Shown here one piece after another: positions 19,275 to 26,776 of a stretch of DNA of 64,000 nucleotides. Location of the stretch: the NCBI GenBank assembly GCA_003223215.1, contig QHYH01000095.1, positions 31,874-95,873 on the forward strand. The letters are read 5' to 3'. Every line of letters starts with the position of its first letter. Positions within the stretch are counted from its first letter, which is position 1. Origin of the DNA: Acidobacteriota bacterium (GTDB taxonomy: Bacteria; Acidobacteriota; Terriglobia; Acidiferrales; UBA7541). Made by a program: the position numbers and the translations under genes. Below the pieces are notes generated by a model. The model made no database searches, was not told where the DNA came from, and saw nothing but the letters and a program-made list of their open reading frames with translations.

Positions 19275-19313
19275 GTTGCATGCAGAGTCCAATAGCGAAG
19301 CAGAGCATGCAAC
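19275..19313. promoter_or_regulatory. Inverted repeat GTTGCATGC-N21-GCATGCAAC (candidate operator)
   Basis: Perfect 9-base arms at 19275-19283 and 19305-19313, 40 bases upstream of the receptor start. The outer pentamers are GTTGC and GCAAC, the same half-sites as in the two compact palindromes at 19417 and 19461. It could be an operator for the adjacent RpiR-type regulator or a hairpin in the receptor leader. Confidence 0.5.
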
Positions 19314-19416
19314 AAATGCTGCACATCAGATTTGGCCCTCGAATGAGCGGAACTCTAAGGAATACGGTCAATTCTGTCAAGCCAATTTATTTGATTGGCT
19401 GCATTGACCAGAAAGT

Positions 19417-19430
19417 GCAACGCCTGTTGC
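19417..19430. promoter_or_regulatory. Palindromic site GCAACGCCTGTTGC (candidate RpiR operator)
   Basis: Arms GCAAC and GTTGC are separated by four bases. The site recurs, with a single base change, 44 bases downstream (19461-19474), about four helical turns apart. It lies in the gap between the divergent receptor and regulator genes, the usual place for a local repressor site. Confidence 0.5.
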
Positions 19431-19460
19431 GCACAAATGAGAACATCTGGCCGACACAGT

Positions 19461-19474
19461 GCAACGTCTGTTGC
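19461..19474. promoter_or_regulatory. Palindromic site GCAACGTCTGTTGC next to a -35 box (candidate RpiR operator)
   Basis: Second copy of the GCAAC-N4-GTTGC palindrome. A TTGACA at 19480-19485 starts six bases downstream, with a weak -10 (TAGAAG, 19503-19508) at 17-base spacing, placing the site against the regulator's own promoter. The regulator ATG at 19518 would then have almost no leader. Fits autoregulation; not proven. Confidence 0.5.
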
Positions 19475-19517
19475 AAGCGTTGACACTCCGATGCATTTCG
19501 GATAGAAGTGGGCAGAA

Positions 19518-20409
19518 ATGGCTCGTAAACTCAATGACACTTCCCCGCGGAAGCGGACAGCACAACCTCCTGACTTACCCAAAACGTTTGCCCAGCTTAG
19601 CTCCGGACGCCGGAAACTATTTCGGCCAGTGCTCGAGAATCCCCGAGGCTACGTGCTTCTGAGCGCCCGGCAGCTGGCCCGCAGATTGGGCGTGGACCCG
19701 GCCACTGCGGTGCGAGTCACGATGAAATTGGGATTTTCAAATTACCGTGAGTTCCAGCACTACCTGCACGAGCTTTCGGTCTCCCAAGCCACCTCGCTCG
19801 ACACACTGCAAACCAGCAAAACCAAGGGGTCGAGCCTTTCGGCACGTGTGCGCGAGGCGGTCGACCGAGACCTGCATAATCTGCAGAGGTTTCGCAATGG
19901 CCTGGATGCCGAACGAATTGCAGCGCTGGCAAAGAAAATTCGCGGCATGAGAAGAATCATCATTTTGGGCGGGGACCTGGCCGCGAGCCTCGCATGCTTT
20001 CTTCACTCACTATCATTTGATCCTGCTAGGCTTGCCCGCGATGACCGCGACATCCACAGGGGATGCGCTGCACTTGACGCAGTCCGCTGGTAGGGGCGAC
20101 ATAGTGATCGCGATCAGCTTCCGCCGGGGCCTGAGACAGACGGTCGAGGGGCTGCGGCAAGCCAGGGTGAATGGAGCCTACTGTGTTGGGATCGCAGATA
20201 CGCTAATTTCGCCTATCACGCGCTTTGCCCATCAGTGCTTCCTCGTTTCCGTTGAAACGCCCTCCTTCGGGGCCTCCTATACGGCACCCATGTGCCTCCT
20301 GAACGCTGTCCTGACGGCGTGCGGTCACCATGATCGAAGGCGAAGCCTGACCCTGTTGAAGAAGGCCGCCGAGGAGCAGCGCAGCGGATTCCGCTGGTAC
20401 CGGGAATAA
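19518..20409 (+). pseudogene. RpiR/MurR-family transcriptional regulator, frameshifted
   Basis: The first frame (19518-20093) has the N-terminal HTH of RpiR proteins (LLSARQLARRLGVDPATAVR, VTMKLGFSNYREFQHYL) and enters the SIS domain (RRIIILGGDLAASLACFL). It then reads nonsense. A second frame picks up at about 20010 as HLILLGLPAMTATSTGDALH, continuing the SIS domain (GDIVIAISFRRGLRQTVEGL, GAYCVGIADT) to the stop at 20409. A single indel near 20000-20010 joins them; the whole is ~295 residues, right for the family. RpiR/MurR regulators sense sugar phosphates such as MurNAc-6-P through the SIS domain. The DNA-binding half could still be made alone. Confidence 0.75.
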
Positions 20410-20470
20410 AGCAGGGACCTGGGAATCGTTAGAACGTCTGCTCCCGGAGCCTACATTGAGAGGACTGGTC

Positions 20471-21625
20471 ATGAATCGAAAAAAACCTTGCTGCATGCGT
20501 GGCCGGTATAAGTGTGTGCGTTTCCCCGGAGGTTGGCTCGGCACAGAAAAACAGAGCGGATTCCGAGTATGACATCGTGATTCGAGGCGGGCGCGTGCTG
20601 GACGGAGCGGGAAACCCGTGCGTATTCGCGGACGTGGCGATCAAAGACGGGCGCTTCGCGAAAATTGGAAAGGTCGAGGCAAGCGGCAAGACCGAAATCG
20701 ATGCGCGCGGCCGGTACGTTTCGCCCGGCTGGATTGACATGATGGACCAATCCGGACCCGTGCTTCCAAAAAACGGCTTGGCGGAGAACAAGTTGATGGA
20801 GGGCGTGACCACGGCCATCGGAGGCGAAGGCGGTACGCCCGTGCCTGCTGACAAGTTGCGCGAGTATTGGGCTGAGCTTGAGAAAAACGGCATCAGCCTG
20901 AATTTCGGAACCTATTTTTCGGAAACGCAGGCCCGAGTGGCCGTGCTCAACTACGATGCACGCAAGCCCAACGGGGAAGAACTCGCGAAGATGAAAACGA
21001 TTCTCGAAGCGGCGATGCAAAACGGCGCGATGGGCATGACCACCGCCCTGATCTATCCGCCTAGCAGTTACGCGACGACCGACGAACTGATCGAAATGGC
21101 CAAGGTCGCAGCCAAGTATGGCGGTATTTATGCCAGCCACATGCGCGGTGAAGGGAAAGAGCTGGTGCAGTCCGTGGATGAACTGATCCAGATTGCCGAG
21201 AGGGGCGGGCTTCCCGGCGAGGTGTTTCATTTCAAGGCGGCTTACAGCCCAGGCTGGGGCAAGTTGATGAAGGAAGCCGGACGCCATATCGAGGCGGCGC
21301 GGGCGCGCGGAGTTGATGTGGCAGCCGATTTGTATGTTTACACTGCCGGAGGAACAGGGCTGGAAGCGGCTATTCCGTCGTGGGCACACGAGGGTGGTAA
21401 GGAGCAACTTCTCAAGAGGCTAGCCGACCCGGCGATCCGGGTCCGGTTGAAAAAGGAGATTCGTAAGGGCTCGCCAGGATGGTGGAGCATCGTCGAGGCT
21501 TCGGGCGGTTGGAAAACATCATTCTGGTGAACGCGCAAAACCCGGAAAATGCCAAATACCAGGGACGCAGCATCGCAGCCATAGCGAAAGAGATGAAGAC
21601 TACCTCCAGACACTATTTTAGGTGA
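20471..21625 (+). pseudogene. N-acyl-D-amino-acid deacylase (D-aminoacylase), broken at both ends
   Basis: The main frame (20499-21530) carries the amidohydrolase-superfamily D-aminoacylase sequence: YDIVIRGGRVLDGAGNP, YVSPGWIDMMDQSG, GVTTAIGGEGG, GIYASHMRGEG, PGEVFHFKAAYSPGWGKL. Three lesions are visible. The ATG at 20471 and the rest of the signal peptide (LAACVAGISVCV) are in different frames across a run of seven A's. A base is lost at about 21515, after which WENIILVNAQNPENAKY continues in the next frame. The gene then ends near 21605 after KEMKT, where normal members (~500 residues) go on. The first metal-ligand HxH is replaced by DMMDQ here. Follows the RpiR gene directly. Confidence 0.75.
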
Positions 21626-21733
21626 TAATCCACCGCGTTACGGTTGATCCCCAACTTCTTCGTTGTCCCCGAGAGGTCCTCACCTAGGTCAACACCACGC
21701 GATTGCTGCCTCCCAAGTCCAGTCGAGCAGGAT
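21613..21733 (+). other. Short gap between broken deacylase and DUF2264 gene
   Basis: No gene, promoter or repeat was recognised. The deacylase homology stops near 21605, and the next gene comes from the other strand and ends at 21734, so this is the join left by the lost 3' end. Confidence 0.4.
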
Positions 21734-23014
21734 TCATGAAGAACGCTCACGCGTGGCTGATGGCTCGACGAGAGCGTGGTCCGCAGGAAGGGCTTGGCCG
21801 GACCAAATACGCTGGGAAGTCCAAGGCATGGCCGGAGCGCTCCAGAAGGCATCGGAAGGGGACAAGCCCAAAGGCAACAGGGCCGTGGCGCAGAGATAAA
21901 GACTTCCCGTGGAGATGTAACTTTCCGCTAGCGATGGCTGGTGTCCGCAAAAGCCGATTGTCAGCCAGCCCCCATCATCAAAGGTTCCCGGCGCCCCGAT
22001 CATTTTGAAGATGACGGCAGACATGCCGCAGCGGACCTGTTCCGGCTTCAGGTGTTCGGGCAATTCGCGCATCAGGCTAACTTGAGCAAGAGCATGAAAA
22101 GCGCCAAACCGGTACGTGGTGGAACGACCCATCGACGGGAATGTACCGTCAGGGGCAATCAGCCGCTCCAAGATGTCCGCGTAGCGCCGCGCCCGCTGCA
22201 ATTCCATTGCATAGGCGCCCTCCAATTCGCGGTCCTTCTGTTTCACGACGGCAAGCACGTCCAGCAGCATGGGGTGAATCACGAAACTGTTGTAATAATC
22301 GAAGTGAAAGAATTCTCCGTCCCCATACGCGCCATCTCCGACATACCAACGCAGCATCCGGCGCACAGGAGCTTCCAGCCGCTCTTCGACGGTGTTCTCG
22401 CCCATGGTTTGCAAAGCGGCTTCAATCATCGCGGCAAACAGCACCCAATTATTTTTGTCCGGAGTGGGAATGACACGGGAGGACCGGAGCGCAGCGATCA
22501 ACTGTTTGCGCACCCGCATATCCAGTCCAAACCACAAAATCTGCGGCGCTCGAAGAATTCCCTGCGCTAGAAACGCCGCGTCCACTAGGGGCTGGGAGCC
22601 GTCGTGAAAATTCATGAAGTCAGCCGACTTAGGATCCGTGGCAGCGTCAAGAGATGCCTGGGCCCAACTGACGAACCTCTGCTGCTGCTTCGCTTCGGAT
22701 TCATTCAGTCCCCCGGCTGCGAGCCAAGGCGCGATTCCGGCAAGCAACCGGCCAAGAGCCTCCAGATGCGTATATTTCCTTCGATCGGGATTCGCTGACT
22801 CCACAGGCATTCTCTTCTTCAGCTCGCCCCGGGCCAGGTTTTCAAGCACCGGCTTGGCCAGTCTCTCGAGCACAGCAAGCCAGTAAGCACGTTCGTTTAC
22901 CTCGGCGGGTGTGCCCGGTTGAGCCTGCACCTGCAGCTTCGGGAAGGGCGAACTGAACACCGTCCGAGCGCCCAGGACTGCTGCGCATTTCAAAAAGTCT
23001 CTTCTGCGTTCCAT
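21734..23014 (-). CDS. Tat-exported DUF2264 protein
   Basis: 426 residues from the ATG at 23014, which begins a twin-arginine signal (MERRRDFLKCAAVLGAR); the longer open frame to 23266 adds non-conserved sequence. The body matches DUF2264: WLAVLERLAKPVLENLARGE, RRKYTHLEALGRLLAGIAPWL, KNNWVLFAAMIEAAL, YGDGEFFHFDYYNSFVIHPML and GRSTTYRFGAFHALAQ, ending near WTSQRIWSGQALPADHALVE. The fold is an (α/α) barrel like polysaccharide lyases and unsaturated-glucuronyl hydrolases, so a role in uronate-polysaccharide breakdown is likely but unproven. Stands alone between decayed genes. Confidence 0.8.
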   Translation of the reverse strand: MERRRDFLKCAAVLGARTVFSSPFPKLQVQAQPGTPAEVNERAYWLAVLERLAKPVLENLARGELKKRMPVESANPDRRKYTHLEALGRLLAGIAPWLAAGGLNESEAKQQQRFVSWAQASLDAATDPKSADFMNFHDGSQPLVDAAFLAQGILRAPQILWFGLDMRVRKQLIAALRSSRVIPTPDKNNWVLFAAMIEAALQTMGENTVEERLEAPVRRMLRWYVGDGAYGDGEFFHFDYYNSFVIHPMLLDVLAVVKQKDRELEGAYAMELQRARRYADILERLIAPDGTFPSMGRSTTYRFGAFHALAQVSLMRELPEHLKPEQVRCGMSAVIFKMIGAPGTFDDGGWLTIGFCGHQPSLAESYISTGSLYLCATALLPLGLSPSDAFWSAPAMPWTSQRIWSGQALPADHALVEPSATRERSS

Positions 23015-23396
23015 AAGGCGATCGGAGTATTTAAAGGCCTTTCTTCTCTTTGCGCAAATCCAGTTTTGAGAGTCAGCGCGGCATGACCGTCGGCCCCACA
23101 GTCGAATTTCTGAGAAGGCCACAGCCACCCATGACACATCAAAGGCGTTCGATTCATGCAACAGATCGCTCCGCAACCACCAACGGCGCAAAAAGTAGCT
23201 AGGTGTGATTGTGGACCAACGTCCTCCAGTTGTCCTGCTGGGAAGGCCAATAAGCGTGCACCGCACGTGGAGAAACTTAGATACCTAGCTTCACTTGCGC
23301 CATCGTGCGAGCGGCTCGCTGGGCCGCAGATGTAGTCACATGTGATACAATGTAGCCTCAAGGCAACGTGCTGCTGAAAGCACCGTAGGGTTGACC

Positions 23397-23672
23397 ATGG
23401 CTGAACGCCGAGTCGGTATCCGTGAGCTCAAGTCGAAATTGAGCGAGTGCGTGCGCGAAGTCAGGGAGGGCCAGACGATCGTGGTCACACAACGCGGACG
23501 CGTTGTCGCCCGCCTCATCCCCGAGGCCACGCCAGTGCGTGAACGCCTGGCGGCGCTCAAGAGCGCCGGTGGCATTCAGTGGAGCGGCCGGCGATTGCCC
23601 CGGACGAAGCCCGTCGCACGGCTACGAGGGCGGCGCACGGTCGCTGATCTGGTCAGCGAGAATCGCGAGTGA
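23397..23672 (+). CDS. vapB-like: Phd/YefM-type antitoxin of a VapBC pair
   Basis: 91 residues from the ATG at 23397 (AGGG just upstream; a TTG six bases earlier is less likely). N-terminal MAERRVGIRELKSKLSECV and VREGQTIVVTQRGRVVARLIP form the Phd/YefM DNA-binding domain; the Arg-rich C-terminal third would wrap the toxin. Its TGA overlaps the toxin GTG (GTGA at 23669-23672). Complex-dependent autoregulation is typical of the family. Confidence 0.85.
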   Translation: MAERRVGIRELKSKLSECVREVREGQTIVVTQRGRVVARLIPEATPVRERLAALKSAGGIQWSGRRLPRTKPVARLRGRRTVADLVSENRE

Positions 23673-24109
23673 TTGCGTACTTCGACGCCAGTGCTTTGGT
23701 GAAGCGTCATGTCAAGGAGCGGGGATCGCGCGAGACGCTCGACTTCGCGGCACGCGCCGACGTTGTCGCCACGTCTCTGATTAGCCGAGCGGAGGTCGCG
23801 GCGGCGCTCACCAAGGCGGTGCGCGCGAAACTCTTGGAGGAGGACGAAGCGCGACAAGCCCAGCGCGCTTTCGCCGCACAATGGCCTGACATCGCCCGCG
23901 TCCCTGTCACGGAGGCGCTCGTGTCGCGCGCCGAGACGCTGGCCTGGGAGTATGGACTCCGCGGTTATGATGCGATCCAACTCGCCTCGGCAGTTCTGTT
24001 TCAGGAGTCTCTAGGGACCGCGGTCAGACTGGCGACCTACGACAAGCAACTGTGGGATGCCGCGCGACGTGCCGGGTTTGAGCCCTGGCCGGACAAGGCG
24101 CCCCAGTAG
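23669..24109 (+). CDS. vapC-like: VapC-type PIN-domain ribonuclease toxin
   Basis: 146 residues with GTG start. PIN-domain acidic residues are present: MIAYFDASALVKRH (Asp6), SLISRAEVAAAL (Glu), LRGYDAIQLASA (Asp) and LATYDKQLWDAA (final Asp). The intact active-site set and coupled antitoxin suggest a working toxin that would cleave tRNA or rRNA. Unlike the first toxin locus at 2.5-3.1 kb, this one shows no lesions, and the two belong to different PIN subgroups judging by sequence. Confidence 0.9.
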   Translation: MIAYFDASALVKRHVKERGSRETLDFAARADVVATSLISRAEVAAALTKAVRAKLLEEDEARQAQRAFAAQWPDIARVPVTEALVSRAETLAWEYGLRGYDAIQLASAVLFQESLGTAVRLATYDKQLWDAARRAGFEPWPDKAPQ

Positions 24110-24124
24110 TCGAGTTGCTCTAAG

Positions 24125-25085
24125 CTAGTTGGCGCTCACGGGACCACGTCCGACCAGGGTTCCGTTCACATCAATATTGTCGAGGATCGCAGCTCCGAAC
24201 TCATCTGGACCCCCTCCTGTATTTACAAAAGGTAGGGGAAACGTCGTCGTTGGCGTCAGATATCCCTCGTCGAAGACGATCTGAATCCTCTGCACCGTGC
24301 CCGTAATGGGGCAGGGGCCGAATGTTGGACCGCATGCAGCCCCGAAACCCATCGGGGGGTTCCAGCGCAGCCTTAGCCAACCGTCTCCAAGAGTCTCCAT
24401 GTTGGGCGGAGGTGAGCTGCAGCCAAGGAAGAAGAACCCGATAGAAGTGCTGACGTTGAAGCGAGGCGCGCCCGCGCCGCAATGCGATCCTTGGGGACCG
24501 CTGTGCGTACCGGGGCCGAACTTCCTGATGTCATAGCCGAGTTCAGTCAGGGTAATGCCCTTAATGTTGATGAGATCGGCTGTCGCGGCTGCAAAATTTA
24601 CGGTCGGGCCAGTCTTCACGAGCAGGAGACCCTGGTTCCGCTGGTCATTCAGATCGCCGCTTGAGCACGCGGGATCGGTATAAGTTGAGGAGCCGCCAAC
24701 GCCGGTGAAGTCCGCATTTGGAAGCGCGATCGTGGCCTGCGTAGGGCAGCCTATTGCGCTGAGCCAACTCGCCTGGACAAGTTTGTTTTTCCCGGATCGA
24801 ACTCCCGGGGTATTACGTTTGTAAAGGTTCCGGGCGGATCGGTTGTGGGATCAATGAGGGGCTCGGGCAGGATGCTCATCAGAGCCTGACTGAGCTGGAT
24901 CGTGGTTTGCAGGGTCGAAGTGTTCGTTGTCTGAGCACCTGCAGGCTCACCGCCGCCGCCGCAGTTCGTCGAGAATTCGCGACGCAGGCTGGAGACCGCC
25001 TGCCTCGGCAGATCCCCAGGACGTTAACAACGCGTCCTGCAAGGCGCGCCGCTCATCGCTAGTGAGGTCATCGCCTTCTGAGAAG
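24125..25085 (-). pseudogene. Decayed secreted-protein gene read in at least three frames
   Basis: The 3' part (24125 to about 24790) reads continuously back through YTDPACSSGDLNDQRNQGLL to QASWLSAIGCPTQATIALP. The sense then passes into another frame (REFDPGKTNL, QTTIQLSQALMSILPEPLID) and, near 24990, into a third (EGDDLTSDERRALQDALL), which is closed upstream by TAA at about 25085. Cys-containing, Gly/Pro/Thr-rich sequence suggests an exported protein. No family was recognised. The mRNA could not give one product. Confidence 0.5.
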
Positions 25086-25600
25086 CCTTATTATCTCCAT
25101 GCCTGACGGCTCCAATGCGGTAGGTGCCTGGCGCCTCCGGTACGGCTGTACTATGGCGCTACACAAGCCATTTCGATAGCCTGCATGCAATAAGCGGAAA
25201 TCACGGCGTATCAGCGCTATGACGTTGCTGCGCACGACACCTTTTCACCGATTTTTCGAAGAGTATCTGGAAAAATTAGGTTTTCAATCTCGGTGCGAGG
25301 CCCCAGCCCATGCCTAAACTAGTCGCATTTCTCCAATTTGTTGGATCACTTGTAGTCGCCTATTGTGCCGTTCGGAGTGCCGCTACAATTTGGAATATTT
25401 GCCAAAGATGGCGTCGGTCGTAATAAGGATGTCTCCTCAAAAACTATGGACGCTCGACGAGGCTTGAGACTGACGAGCAAAGGCGATTTCTCGGCCTAAC
25501 CGGTTCGCCAGGTGGAGCCTGGTCCGTTCGTGGGCGGACGTTCGCGCACCGAGCTGAAACGTTTTTCGGTTTGCAAGTAGGCAGGCATGCGACGCAGGCA
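25086..25600 (+). other. Intergenic region, no gene seen
   Basis: About 515 bases with no supportable gene. AT-richer patches occur around 25260-25290 and 25375-25400. The useful content is at its right end, where the GntR promoter and operator begin (25601). Confidence 0.4.
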
Positions 25601-25632
25601 TTGACAGACTGTACTAGCTGTAGTAATACAGT
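25601..25632 (+). promoter_or_regulatory. GntR (YtrA-type) promoter with embedded operator ACTGTA-N13-TACAGT
   Basis: TTGACA at 25601-25606 and TAATAC at 25624-25629 are 17 bases apart. Between and over them lies a perfect inverted repeat, ACTGTA (25608-25613) N13 TACAGT (25627-25632), plus an inner TACTA-GCTG-TAGTA. The known YtrA-type site has the same 6-N13-6 geometry (AGTGTA-N13-TACACT). Bound repressor would cover the -10 and spacer. The transcript would start about five bases before the GntR ATG (25641), so the mRNA is nearly leaderless and no ribosome site is seen. Confidence 0.75.
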
Positions 25633-25640
25633 CATGACAA

Positions 25641-26072
25641 ATGATCCCATTTCAAATATCTTTTCGCCCCGGAGCTCCCCTCTGCGACCAGGTCGTCTAC
25701 GCTGCGAAAAAAGCCGTTGTGTCTGGTCAGATGCGTACGGGGGATCCCTTCCCTTCCGTGCGTGTCCTTAGCAAGGAATTGAAGATCAATCCAAATACGG
25801 CCCACAAGGTCATCACCCAATTGGTCAACGAAGGGGTCCTTGAGGTTCACCCAGGAACGGGTACGGCAGTGGCAGCCCGGCCTCCTTCCAGTCCCAGGGA
25901 ACGTGCCCAGTTGCTCGGTCAGGAAATCGAGCAACTCGTTGTCGAAGCCAAGCGCTGCGGTGTTGATCTCGATTCCGTTCTGGCTGCCGTTCAGAAGCAC
26001 TGGAAGAGACTCGGTGGCAGAAATGAACCTCATGTTTCTTTTTCAAAGGAAGAAGAGCGCACAAGTGTATGA
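25641..26072 (+). CDS. GntR-family regulator, YtrA subfamily
   Basis: 143 residues: the short GntR form with an N-terminal winged helix and a small C-terminal helical domain. HTH region: LCDQVVYAAKKAVVSGQM, DPFPSVRVLSKELKINPN, TAHKVITQLVNEGVLEV. The ~60-residue C-terminal part lacks an effector-binding FCD/UTRA domain, which defines the YtrA type. These repressors lie first in operons with an ABC ATPase and membrane protein, as here: the TGA overlaps the next ATG (ATGA at 26069-26072). Operator candidate at 25608-25632. Confidence 0.9.
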   Translation: MIPFQISFRPGAPLCDQVVYAAKKAVVSGQMRTGDPFPSVRVLSKELKINPNTAHKVITQLVNEGVLEVHPGTGTAVAARPPSSPRERAQLLGQEIEQLVVEAKRCGVDLDSVLAAVQKHWKRLGGRNEPHVSFSKEEERTSV

Positions 26073-26764
26073 GTTACGCCATAAAAACCGAGGAGTTGTC
26101 GAAGCGATTCGGCCGTGTCCAAGCCCTGAATGGGTTGAACCTCAAGGTCCCGGAAGGTGCGATCTATGCTCTTGTGGGCCCCAACGGGGCGGGTAAGACA
26201 ACCACACTTAAACTGCTCATGAATGTTCTCAGACCCACTAGTGGAAATTGCGAAGTCCTCGGCGTTGCGTCCGAGAAACTCCGTTACTGCGATTTGGCCG
26301 TTATCGGTTACGTGTCGGAAAACCAGGATATGCCGGACTGGATGACCGGCCGCTATCTTCTTTCTTATCTCAGGCCGTTTTACCCCACTTGGGATGACGG
26401 AGTGGCGTATGAAATTTCGTCGCACGATCTCCATGACCTCGAGAGTTTTGTCAGCCATGTCGGCTATCTCGACCGCGGTTGCCTGTGTTTCTCAGAAGAA
26501 ATCTCGTTCTTGGTTGAACGCTTTCGCGAAGTGGAGGTTACTTTGGGAGCCACGCCTCGCATGCCCGTCGACTGGCCGAAGAACTGGATTTGCCGTGAAT
26601 CGTCATCCGCTGTAGTACGTTTCATTGAAACGCGTTTTGATAGCGAAAGTACGCCTACGGAAATCAACCGGCGCTTCGTCGGCTCGCGCAACGTTTCATT
26701 CACTCCGATGTCGTTGCGCGCTATCTTCACGGCCGTTGCGAGGTCCTCGAGCGGGACCGCCTGA
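26069..26764 (+). CDS. ABC transporter ATP-binding protein with internal deletion (no signature, no Walker B)
   Basis: 231 residues, shorter than the ~290-300 expected. The N-terminal half is normal: ELSKRFGRVQALNGLNLKVP and Walker A LVGPNGAGKTTTLKLLM. After FYPTWDDGVAYE the text jumps to ISSHDLHDLESFVSHVGYL, the H-loop region. The LSGG-like signature, the Walker B strand (hhhhDE) and the D-loop that belong between, about 70 residues, are absent, but the frame is kept. The C-terminal regulatory-like part remains. Without Walker B and signature it should bind but not hydrolyse ATP normally. The lost piece lies at about 26405. Either a dead gene or a regulatory relic. Confidence 0.8.
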   Translation: MSYAIKTEELSKRFGRVQALNGLNLKVPEGAIYALVGPNGAGKTTTLKLLMNVLRPTSGNCEVLGVASEKLRYCDLAVIGYVSENQDMPDWMTGRYLLSYLRPFYPTWDDGVAYEISSHDLHDLESFVSHVGYLDRGCLCFSEEISFLVERFREVEVTLGATPRMPVDWPKNWICRESSSAVVRFIETRFDSESTPTEINRRFVGSRNVSFTPMSLRAIFTAVARSSSGTA

Positions 26765-26776
26765 AAGGAGCCTTCG

